A stretch of 5,050 nt of DNA from Actinomycetota bacterium (GTDB lineage Bacteria; Actinomycetota; Humimicrobiia; Humimicrobiales; Humimicrobiaceae). Below the pieces are notes generated by a model. That model was not told where the DNA came from. It saw nothing but the letters and a program-made list of their open reading frames with translations, and did no database searches. The stretch spans positions 1 through 5,050 of the forward strand of contig DNFX01000090.1 in the NCBI GenBank assembly GCA_003486795.1. Reading direction: 5' to 3'. A program made the translations under genes and the position numbers. Below, in pieces: positions 1 to 5,050 of the stretch (the stretch's first letter is position 1; every line of letters begins with the position of its first letter).

Positions 1-90
1 TTCTTTCTTTTTCAATATTATTAATATTTCTGCATAAGAGTAACTTTATCAGGAATTAAATAATTACTTAAATTAAATAGTTCAAATAAA

Positions 91-118
91 TTGATTTTTA
101 AAATTATTATGTTATATT
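91..118 (+). promoter_or_regulatory. Likely sigma-A type promoter of the btuF riboswitch transcript
   Basis: TTGATT (91-96) and TATATT (113-118) are separated by 16 bases. A TG dinucleotide at 110-111 gives an extended -10 element (TGTTATATT). Transcription would start near 124-126, about 27 bases before the outer stem of the cobalamin aptamer, as expected for a riboswitch leader. The surrounding DNA is very A+T-rich, so chance matches are possible. The position and the extended -10 make this the best candidate. Confidence 0.6.
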
Positions 119-151
119 CTTAACAAAATATATGATTTTTTGAAAAATAAA

Positions 152-315
152 TAACTTAATTTTGTTTACAAAGGGAATCCAGTGAAAATCTGGAGCGGTA
201 CCGCCACTGTTACCGGGTGTGTGCTTTTCAATATACCACTGACCAAGTTTGGTTGGGAAGGTGAAAAGTAAAGTCCCGTAAGCCAGGAGACCTGTAATCA
301 ATCTTATTTAAGTTA
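152..315 (+). promoter_or_regulatory. Cobalamin riboswitch aptamer (class I, B12 element)
   Basis: The B12-box core AAGCCAGGAGACCTG lies at 280-294, and the conserved 5' elements GGGAA and GTGAAAATC lie at 173-190. Helices readable by hand are: an outer P1-like stem 152-159/308-315 (8 bp); a possible inner stem 166-170/293-297; P3-like GGG 173-175 with CCC 275-277; P4 178-182/190-194; P5 196-200/211-215, whose loop is CCGCCACTGT (201-210), the conserved L5 sequence; and peripheral pairs 224-230/262-268 and 242-246/249-253. Such aptamers bind adenosyl- or methylcobalamin and normally repress B12 uptake or synthesis genes when ligand is abundant. The next gene encodes a BtuF-like protein, which agrees. 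The core is certain; the exact helix limits and preferred cobalamin form are not. Confidence 0.96.
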
Positions 316-378
316 CTGCTCTTCGGATAAAAGAGTGTAATTTTTTTGTTTGCAAGAAAATATCACCCGGAGAGCAGT
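315..378 (+). promoter_or_regulatory. Riboswitch expression platform: antiterminator and anti-antiterminator
   Basis: Bases 315-326 (ACTGCTCTTCGG) can pair with 367-378 (CCGGAGAGCAGT) over 12 positions, with one G-U pair (323-370). This uses the 5' arm and loop of the downstream terminator, so the two structures exclude each other. A competing small hairpin, 319-323/331-335 with loop 324-330, takes up the same antiterminator bases. Its loop carries CGG (324-326), complementary to CCG (201-203) in aptamer loop L5, which fits the L5-L13 kissing contact known for this class. The expected logic is that bound cobalamin stabilises the kissing hairpin and frees the terminator, while without ligand the antiterminator forms and btuF is transcribed. 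The pairings are seen in the sequence; the switching order is inferred. Confidence 0.8.
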
Positions 379-392
379 CTCCGGGTTTTTTT
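365..392 (+). terminator. Riboswitch-controlled intrinsic terminator
   Basis: A perfect 9-bp stem, ACCCGGAGA (365-373) with TCTCCGGGT (378-386), closes a 4-base loop (GCAG). It runs directly into a tract of seven T (386-392). It lies 50 bases after the aptamer and 67 bases before the btuF start codon, so it acts as a leader attenuator and not as the end of an upstream gene. Confidence 0.93.
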
Positions 393-459
393 ATGGCCAT
401 AAATTCATATAAAAAAACAAAATTTAAAAAAAGAAAAATAAGATTTAAGGAGGAAGAAT

Positions 460-1515
460 TTGAAAAAGCTTTCTAAAGCAGGAATAGCCATCATCATAAT
501 CATAATGCTGGCTTCTGTTCTGCTTATTGCAGGCTGCAAAACAACTTCAGCAGATACAGGAAAGTCTGGCGTGACAACGGAGAGCAGCTCCGTTCCCGAA
601 AAAGAATCGTCAGCTTCCGTCAGGAATACAGATGCAGACAATAGCGGACAGGAAAATAAAAACGAAAAAATAGAAGTCACTGACGGAATGGGAAATATCC
701 TGAAACTTGAAAAAGCCGCAGAAAAAATAATAGTACTTACTCCGAGTGTGCTGGAAATTTTTGATGGTCTGAATGCCATGGATAGAATTGTCGAAGTAGA
801 CAACTGGACAGTAGAGATGGGTGAACCCCTGGCACAAGGTTTTCAGGGTGCCGGTGATGCGAACGGAATTAATTTTGAAATGGTTACAAAACTCGATCCC
901 GATCTTGTAATTGTTGTAGGTTTCGGACTAAATGAAGATTACAAAAAACTCTATGACCTCGGATATCAGGTATATCTTACCAATTCCACCAGTCTTTCAG
1001 CTACGTATACTGAAATCGAGAATATGGGAAAAATAATCGGAATGGAAAAAGAAGGGAAAGAATTAAGCAGTAATTTAAAATCAGGAATAGATGAAATAAG
1101 TGAAAAACTAAAAAATATAAGTGAAGATAAAAAACCGAAAGTATTTTATATGGTATGGAATGATCCGATAATGAGTGCTGGAAAAAATACTTTTATAAGC
1201 GAGCTTATCGAGATCGCCGGTGGAATTAATATTGTGGCAGAAGACGGATTAAGCGACTGGCCTGAATACAGTATTGAGAAATTAATTGAAAATAATCCAG
1301 ATATCATAATAGCTCCTGTCTCTATGGCATCCGATGCATCAGTAATTCTTAATGATTCCAGATTTTCTTCAATTAATGCAGTAATTAATAAAAAAGTATA
1401 TATTATTCCCGACAATCCCATATCCAGGCCGAATCAGAACGTAATAAAGGGTCTGCAGATGCTTTCAAAAGCAATACATCCTGAGATTTTCGGAGAATTT
1501 GAAATCATCCAATAA
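460..1515 (+). CDS. btuF: BtuF-like cobalamin ABC transporter substrate-binding lipoprotein
   Basis: This is a 351-residue extracytoplasmic binding protein of the periplasmic-binding-protein class III fold (Peripla_BP_2 family), predicted to capture cobalamin and deliver it to a BtuCD-type ABC importer. The start is TTG, supported by a strong SD (AAGGAGGA, 447-454) five bases upstream. Residues 1-26 are a lipoprotein signal: KK, a hydrophobic run with five consecutive Ile, then lipobox LIAGC with Cys26 as the lipidated residue. A Ser/Thr/Glu/Asn-rich tether (27-69) follows. The N-lobe begins at IEVTDGMGN (71-79) and includes NFEMVTKLDPDLVIV (138-152). A helical linker spans about 180-220, and the C-lobe (226-345) includes the segment FISELIEIAGGINIV (245-259). 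The fold is shared with siderophore-binding proteins, so the cobalamin ligand is inferred mainly from the riboswitch directly upstream. No permease or ATPase gene adjoins, and a terminator follows, so it is probably transcribed alone. Confidence 0.9.
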   Translation: MKKLSKAGIAIIIIIMLASVLLIAGCKTTSADTGKSGVTTESSSVPEKESSASVRNTDADNSGQENKNEKIEVTDGMGNILKLEKAAEKIIVLTPSVLEIFDGLNAMDRIVEVDNWTVEMGEPLAQGFQGAGDANGINFEMVTKLDPDLVIVVGFGLNEDYKKLYDLGYQVYLTNSTSLSATYTEIENMGKIIGMEKEGKELSSNLKSGIDEISEKLKNISEDKKPKVFYMVWNDPIMSAGKNTFISELIEIAGGINIVAEDGLSDWPEYSIEKLIENNPDIIIAPVSMASDASVILNDSRFSSINAVINKKVYIIPDNPISRPNQNVIKGLQMLSKAIHPEIFGEFEIIQ

Positions 1516-1562
1516 GAAGCACATGTATAAAGCTTTTTCTTATTAATGATTAATAATAGCTT

Positions 1563-1592
1563 CCCTATCCCTTCGGGGATAGGGATTATTTT
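1563..1592 (+). terminator. Intrinsic terminator of btuF, UUCG tetraloop
   Basis: CCCTATCCC (1563-1571) and GGGATAGGG (1576-1584) form a perfect 9-bp stem closed by the very stable TTCG tetraloop, followed by ATTATTTTT. It lies 47 bases after the btuF stop. On the minus strand the hairpin starts 10 bases past the propeller gene's stop, so it may also block that transcript, but there it lacks a good T tract. Confidence 0.88.
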
Positions 1593-1594
1593 TA

Positions 1595-2824
1595 TCAGAC
1601 TGAATACGGATTATGGATTCTCAGCCATTTCCTCAGACTTGAAACATCACTGTCTGAAGATGTTTTTATGCCTATATTTGTTTCAAAAATTGAAAGTGAA
1701 TCATCACCGGAAGTTGTAACAAAAATATATCTGCCAAGGACAAAAAGTCCTGCAGGCCTGCCCAGATAGTTCGGACTGCCGGCCCCGCTCAGTGAAGCTG
1801 TAAGTCTTGGCTGCAAAGGATTGCTTATATCAAAAACAGCAAGTGAATTGCTTTCCAGACTGATTACAAATACAAAATTTTCCCTGACAAAAACTGCCTG
1901 TGGCAGCTTAAGGTAATTGTCTATACTGCTGCTTGTTATGGAGTACTCAGCTTTTATATTATTTTTATCCCCGGTATTGATAACTGCCAGCGTATTGTCT
2001 CTGGAAGAAGCAACATAGCCGATATTATCCTTTATAAAAATACTTTTTGCCCCTCCAAGATAAATGGGACTTCCGGCACCCTCAACAAAAGAAGCGAGCT
2101 TCGGATTATTCGGGTTTCTCACATCATAACAGACTATTGCGTTATCTTTTTCACTGGCAGCAAATGCATGCCCCTCGGTTACATAAATTCCGGCTGCACC
2201 TCCAAGATAACTCCCCTCACCCATACCCTGTACAAAACCAAGTATTTTCGGGTTTCGAGGATAAGAAACATCTATTATTACAAGCGAATTATCCTCGGAA
2301 GAAACCACATAGGCACAGTTGTCTTTAACGAAAACATCTCTTGCACCGCCAAGATAACTGGGTGCTCCTGAGCCCGTAATAGTCGCAACTACTTCAGGAT
2401 TTTTTGTATCATTACAGTCTATAACAACAAATGCATTATCCCTGCTGCTCACAGCAAAGCAGAAATGATTGACTACAAAAAGCTTTGAGATACCTCCAAG
2501 ATAATTTGGTGCTCCCATTCCCTTGATACTTGATTCAAATACTGGATTTTTAGGATCAGAAATATTTATTATTGTCATTGAATTATCAGCCATTGCCGCA
2601 ATATACGCATAATTTCCGCTGACAAAAACATCATTTGCTCCATTAAGATAAGTATCTTCTCCAAAAGAAGAGATACTCGAAACAGGCTTTAAGAATCCCC
2701 CGGCCTCGGTTTCCGCATTGATGTCAAAGGCAAAAACAGTAAAAAATAAGACGAAAACAGATAAGAAAATAAAAATATAGTAAAATAATGGAAATAAAAA
2801 ACTTTTAATGGTTTTTAGGTTCAT
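1595..2824 (-). CDS. Secreted seven-repeat beta-propeller protein, LVIVD/YVTN-like
   Basis: This 409-residue protein has an N-terminal hydrophobic segment (about residues 8-33) after a short basic start, so it is exported. It is either cleaved near FAFDINAETE or kept as a membrane anchor. From Tyr59 onward it consists of seven tandem repeats, each opening YLGG-like and carrying the pattern hhV-x3-hAYV-x2-S-x2-DNSL-x-IID-x-S-x-P-x-NP, typical of LVIVD-repeat proteins. Repeats start at residues 59, 108, 157, 206, 255, 304 and 353. The last repeat lacks its final strand, and the N-terminal stretch 46-58 resembles it, suggesting closure of a seven-bladed ring. No catalytic or metal-binding motif is visible. 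Known relatives are mostly uncharacterised surface or secreted proteins, so binding or scaffolding is a guess. It is convergent with btuF and divergent from the cupin gene. No SD is visible before the ATG, although the signal sequence supports this start. Confidence 0.85.
   Translation of the reverse strand: MNLKTIKSFLFPLFYYIFIFLSVFVLFFTVFAFDINAETEAGGFLKPVSSISSFGEDTYLNGANDVFVSGNYAYIAAMADNSMTIINISDPKNPVFESSIKGMGAPNYLGGISKLFVVNHFCFAVSSRDNAFVVIDCNDTKNPEVVATITGSGAPSYLGGARDVFVKDNCAYVVSSEDNSLVIIDVSYPRNPKILGFVQGMGEGSYLGGAAGIYVTEGHAFAASEKDNAIVCYDVRNPNNPKLASFVEGAGSPIYLGGAKSIFIKDNIGYVASSRDNTLAVINTGDKNNIKAEYSITSSSIDNYLKLPQAVFVRENFVFVISLESNSLAVFDISNPLQPRLTASLSGAGSPNYLGRPAGLFVLGRYIFVTTSGDDSLSIFETNIGIKTSSDSDVSSLRKWLRIHNPYSV
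1673..2650 (-). repeat. Seven protein-level repeats with exact 147-base (49-residue) period
   Basis: The Tyr codon opening each repeat falls at 2648-2650 and then every 147 bases down to 1766-1768, with no insertion or deletion across six full periods. The best-kept block is G-x-G-x-P-x-YLGG at the repeat junctions (for example GAGSPNYLG at residues 346-354). At DNA level only the short core encoding YLGG stays similar; the rest has diverged. The repeat is therefore old and held by protein structure, not a recent duplication. The seventh unit is incomplete (residues 353 to about 384), followed by a polar tail ending RKWLRIHNPYSV. Confidence 0.9.
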
Positions 2825-2852
2825 ATTTGTATTTATTTATAAAATAATAATA

Positions 2853-2861
2853 ATTATAACA
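2853..2861 (-). promoter_or_regulatory. Extended -10 promoter element for the propeller gene
   Basis: Read on the minus strand, the sequence is TGTTATAAT: a perfect TATAAT (2853-2858) preceded by TG at the extended -10 spacing. No good -35 box is visible, which extended -10 promoters tolerate. Transcription would start near 2846, leaving a leader of about 22 bases that has no SD. The same 65-base divergent stretch (2825-2889) must also contain or adjoin the cupin promoter, for which I see no clear match. Confidence 0.5.
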
Positions 2862-2889
2862 TCAAATAAAAAAATATTTTGGGAGTTTT

Positions 2890-3240
2890 ATGGAAAATTA
2901 CAGATTTAATGAAAAACAGATAAAGAAAAAATACTTTGATGACAGATGGGTAAGATTTGCATTCGGACTGCAGGGCTATATTAAATCAGAAGACCTTAAT
3001 CTCGGTGTCGTAGAATTTGATAAAAACATCCGTTCGCTTACTCATTCACACGAAGTAAATGAAGCACTGTATGTGTTGAGCGGAAAAGGCCAGATCGATA
3101 TTGACGGCAGAATCAGTGATGTGGCAAAAGGTGATTTTCTTTTCATACCTAAAATGGCAAAACATACAATAATAACCACTGACAGATACAAGTTAAAAAT
3201 ACTATTTATTTTTGCCGGTAAAATCCATATTGATTATTAA
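2890..3240 (+). CDS. Small single-domain cupin protein (Cupin_2 family)
   Basis: This 116-residue cytoplasmic protein has no signal peptide and consists of one cupin beta-barrel. Cupin motif 1 is seen as HSHEVNEALYVLSGKG (52-67), giving likely metal ligands His52, His54 and Glu58 with the conserved Gly65. Motif 2 is GDFLFIPKMAKH (81-92), giving Pro87 and the fourth ligand His92. All four usual ligands are present, so a metal-binding, possibly catalytic or ligand-sensing protein is expected. Cupins of this size include isomerases, dioxygenases, lyases and sensors, so the substrate cannot be named. The N-terminal 20 residues are basic and aromatic and lie outside the barrel. The ATG start has GGGAG (2881-2885) only four bases upstream, a rather tight spacing. 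The FNT channel gene follows 87 bases downstream with a T-rich gap but no hairpin, so co-transcription is possible. Family assignment is firm; the role is unknown. Confidence 0.88.
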   Translation: MENYRFNEKQIKKKYFDDRWVRFAFGLQGYIKSEDLNLGVVEFDKNIRSLTHSHEVNEALYVLSGKGQIDIDGRISDVAKGDFLFIPKMAKHTIITTDRYKLKILFIFAGKIHIDY

Positions 3241-3327
3241 TTTCTTTTTATTTTATTTTTTTAATGAAATATTTAAAATATCTGAATCTGTGAATTTATT
3301 TTCATAATTTAATATAAGGAGGATTTT

Positions 3328-4200
3328 TTGTCAGAAAAAGATTTCAGTTTTGATGATTATACGCCATCAGATATTGCAAAAAAAGTTGAGTCTGCTGGCG
3401 GGAATAAAGCCAAATTGAATTTTCTTTCCTTATTTTTACTTTCAGTAATGGCAGGAGCTTTCATTGCTATTGCCGGTGAATTTTATACAATGGTGATTTT
3501 CGATTCATCTTTAAGTCTCGGGCTTACAAAACTGATAGGAGGAATCTGCTTTTCAATCGGCCTGATACTTGTAGTTGTTGCAGGAGCTGAACTTTTTACA
3601 GGTAATGCAATGATTATAATGGCATTTGCATCCCGTATTGTGACATGGAAACAGCTTCTAAGAAACTGGTCTGTAAGCTATGTCGGCAATTTTATAGGTT
3701 CCCTCAGCGTTGTTTTCTTAATGTTTCTTACTAACCAGTGGAAAACAAAAGAATTCATGCTTGGAGCCAAAGCAGTGCAGATCGCTGCCACAAAAACCAA
3801 CCTCGGTTTTGTAGAAGCTTTTGCAAGCGCCATACTTTGCAATGCACTTGTTTGCCTTGCGGTATGGATGTGTTTCAGCGCCAGAACAGTTATAAGCAAG
3901 ATAGCGGCAATCATCTTCCCGATTACCGCATTTGTTGCATCAGGTTTTGAACACAGTATTGCAAACATGTTTTTTATACCTATGGGGATGATTCTAAAGA
4001 ACAATCCGGGGGTGTTGGATGCTTTAAGTAAAATGAGTCCCGATCTTGACATATCCAGGTTAAGCATGGCAGGACTTTTTGGAAATCTTCTGCCGGTTAC
4101 ACTGGGTAACATTATAGGTGGCTCAATAATGGTCGGACTGATATACTGGATAATAATCCTCCTGCCACAAAAGAGGAGAGACAGAAGAACAGGAAATTAA
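3328..4200 (+). CDS. Formate/nitrite transporter (FNT) family channel, FocA-like
   Basis: This 290-residue inner-membrane protein is of full FNT length with about six membrane segments; the family forms pentamers whose protomers each conduct small monovalent anions. Family signatures include GGICFSIGLILVVVAGAELFTGN (71-93, given by position and ends G71 to N93), NWSVSYVGNFIGSL (113-126), CNALVCLAVWM (171-181), GFEHSIANMFFIP (206-218) and PVTLGNIIGG (256-265). The pore residues fall at the same numbers as in E. coli FocA as I recall them: Thr91, Lys156 and His209 in the centre, and Phe75, Leu79, Leu89, Phe90, Val175 and Phe202 at the constrictions. This favours formate, but nitrite and hydrosulfide channels share the core, so no symbol is given. 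The TTG start follows a strong AGGAGG (3317-3322) with a 5-base spacer, and the next ATG lies inside the first membrane helix. The C-tail is basic (KRRDRR). No pyruvate formate-lyase or formate dehydrogenase gene adjoins. No good promoter is seen in 3241-3327. Confidence 0.94.
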   Translation: MSEKDFSFDDYTPSDIAKKVESAGGNKAKLNFLSLFLLSVMAGAFIAIAGEFYTMVIFDSSLSLGLTKLIGGICFSIGLILVVVAGAELFTGNAMIIMAFASRIVTWKQLLRNWSVSYVGNFIGSLSVVFLMFLTNQWKTKEFMLGAKAVQIAATKTNLGFVEAFASAILCNALVCLAVWMCFSARTVISKIAAIIFPITAFVASGFEHSIANMFFIPMGMILKNNPGVLDALSKMSPDLDISRLSMAGLFGNLLPVTLGNIIGGSIMVGLIYWIIILLPQKRRDRRTGN

Positions 4201-4225
4201 TGCTTAATAAGCACTATTTATTTTT
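4201..4225 (+). terminator. Weak possible terminator after the FNT gene
   Basis: TGCTT (4201-4205) pairs with AAGCA (4209-4213) around a 3-base loop, beginning right after the stop codon. It is followed by the T-rich run CTATTTATTTTT. The stem is short and A+T-rich, so termination would be inefficient. It sits in the 43-base gap between convergent genes, where a terminator is expected. Confidence 0.4.
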
Positions 4226-4243
4226 CGTTTTTCTTTTATGATT

Positions 4244-5050
4244 TTATGTCTGTTTTGTTTTTCTTTTACGGACAAAATAAATAATTCTTTCAGTTAATAG
4301 CAGTCCTATCAGAAAGGCCCAGGTTATCTGTGTAATGGTTCTTGAAATTATATCTATAGTTGTAGAACCATAATAAAGCGTAACTTTATTTTGAGTTGGT
4401 ATTACCATCATAAAAGAAGGAGATATGGCAAAAGGTCCCTGAGCTCCTATTGCTTTCCAGTTTGGGAAATAAGATATTTTAATTATGTGAGGAACACCCA
4501 AAGCTGTTGTTTCAAAAGTTATCTTTTCATTTTCTATTTCCTCTTTTACGACTTCTCCGCTATAGTTTAAGACATGCTTTTCAAGATTATTGACCTGCTC
4601 CGGATTTATTTCATCAAATTGTCTGATTTCCTCTTCTCCCTGATCCCAGATTATGAAAGCTCTGTCAGCATCATCATAATTAAACCAGGGCAGAATGGAA
4701 TCGTACCATTCATCTGTTTTTATCCTGAAAGGTTCATATTTTAGAACTTCAACATATCTGTTTGTGGTATTTATCTCATAAAAATTAAATGCATCAAAAT
4801 TTGCCAGAAAAACGGCATCAGGATTTTCATCAAGTTTTTCCTTTACTTCATCCGAGCTGGCAATCATATATCTTATATTCATCATTTTTAAATTGTTGAC
4901 ACCAATCTTCACATTCAGGGGAGGCTGGTCAAGACCAGGAATGGCATTACTTGGTTTTTTAGAAAGTAATGCCTGGTTGGAAAAATGGAAAGGAGAAGTA
5001 AATGCTCCTTCTACAAGAAGCCCTTCCATTGTAGAACTGTCTGTCCAGAA
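4244..5050 (-). CDS. C-terminal part of a large membrane protein, YfhO-like/PTPS-related type (5' end outside window)
   Basis: The reading frame is open to the right edge (5050), so 268 residues of the C-terminal part are visible. The codons before the first internal ATG (5027-5029) read FWTDSST with no stop, so that ATG is not the true start. The visible part is a soluble, probably extracytoplasmic domain beginning near EGLLVEGAFTSPFHF. It then has an acidic middle, a conserved-looking block ISYFPNWKAIGAQGPF (visible residues 192-207), SPSFMMVIPTQNKVTLYYG, one membrane helix (about 236-258) and a basic cytoplasmic tail (RKRKTKQT). This ending resembles the C-termini of long multi-pass membrane proteins annotated as YfhO-like or 6-pyruvoyl-tetrahydropterin-synthase-related, thought to act in glycan or cell-envelope assembly with polyprenyl-linked donors. 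I recognise this from overall pattern only; the multi-pass N-terminal part that would settle it is missing. It ends 43 bases from the convergent FNT gene. Confidence 0.65.
   Translation of the reverse strand, partial: FWTDSSTMEGLLVEGAFTSPFHFSNQALLSKKPSNAIPGLDQPPLNVKIGVNNLKMMNIRYMIASSDEVKEKLDENPDAVFLANFDAFNFYEINTTNRYVEVLKYEPFRIKTDEWYDSILPWFNYDDADRAFIIWDQGEEEIRQFDEINPEQVNNLEKHVLNYSGEVVKEEIENEKITFETTALGVPHIIKISYFPNWKAIGAQGPFAISPSFMMVIPTQNKVTLYYGSTTIDIISRTITQITWAFLIGLLLTERIIYFVRKRKTKQT

Noticed and set aside
3..59. Open frame on the plus strand reading LSFSILLIFLHKSNFIRN then stop, possibly the 3' end of an upstream gene.
   Set aside because: Only 18 codons are visible in very A+T-rich DNA and nothing recognisable is encoded. 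It could be a gene end with a final membrane helix, but it cannot be told from chance here.
107..301. Minus-strand open frame of 64 codons.
   Set aside because: It lies across the cobalamin riboswitch and its promoter region; the conserved RNA explains the sequence.
393..476. A 27-codon ATG frame just after the riboswitch terminator that overlaps the btuF start.
   Set aside because: It has no SD (the T tract of the terminator lies directly upstream). Its Lys/Arg-rich composition follows from the A-rich leader and the btuF SD, so it is probably fortuitous.
405..1421. Minus-strand open frames at 405-803, 610-837 and 1146-1421.
   Set aside because: All lie largely or wholly antisense to btuF, with low-complexity protein sequence and no SD or family resemblance; they are shadows of the real gene.
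1530..1562. Inverted repeat TATTAAT-G-ATTAATA (1541-1555) flanked by AAGCT/AGCTT after btuF.
   Set aside because: The one-base loop and all-A/T inner stem make a poor RNA hairpin. An operator is possible, but the site is downstream of both convergent genes, and the UUCG terminator next to it explains the region better.
2047..2371. Plus-strand open frames inside the propeller gene.
   Set aside because: They are antisense shadows of the repeat-coding sequence, whose protein pattern on the minus strand is unmistakable.
1673..2650. Regular 147-base spacing considered as a CRISPR array or tandem DNA repeat.
   Set aside because: The conserved cores are very short at DNA level, the rest diverges codon by codon, and the frame is continuous. 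The period is that of protein blades.
3678..4112. Antisense frame of 144 codons (3678-4112) and a plus-strand frame of 70 codons (3738-3950) within the FNT gene.
   Set aside because: The FNT family signatures in the main frame cover this whole stretch; neither alternative frame has an SD or recognisable motif.

Overview
This 5,050-base window is A+T-rich (by eye roughly two-thirds A+T) and clearly bacterial. It has Shine-Dalgarno (SD) sequences, a lipoprotein signal peptide with a lipobox, intrinsic terminators and a class I cobalamin riboswitch. The low G+C, the cobalamin uptake component and a formate/nitrite-family channel fit an anaerobic or fermentative low-G+C bacterium. Nothing here fixes the phylum.

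Layout: positions 1-459 hold no convincing gene. They carry a promoter (91-118), a cobalamin riboswitch aptamer (about 152-315) and its transcription-terminating expression platform (315-392). These control a monocistronic BtuF-like cobalamin-binding lipoprotein (460-1515, +), closed by a UUCG-loop terminator (1563-1592). Converging on it is a secreted or surface-anchored seven-repeat beta-propeller protein of the LVIVD type (1595-2824, -), whose repeats keep an exact 49-residue period. Across an A+T-rich 65-base divergent region lies a small single-domain cupin (2890-3240, +). It is followed 87 bases later on the same strand by a formate/nitrite transporter (FNT) family channel (3328-4200, +) with FocA-like pore residues. 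Converging on that is the C-terminal part of a large membrane protein of the YfhO-like/PTPS-related type (4244-5050, -), which runs off the right edge.

How the genes work together: only the riboswitch-btuF unit is functionally certain. When cobalamin is scarce, the antiterminator should form and the binding lipoprotein is made. When cobalamin is plentiful, the leader terminates. No BtuC permease or BtuD ATPase is adjacent, so those must be encoded elsewhere. The cupin and FNT genes may be co-transcribed, since no hairpin terminator separates them. The remaining genes look like unrelated single-gene units.

I did not find a clear new defence, mobile or biosynthetic system. The points most worth a second look are the base-by-base readable riboswitch switch, the indel-free propeller with an apparent N-terminal closing strand, the solitary BtuF, and the cupin-FNT pairing.
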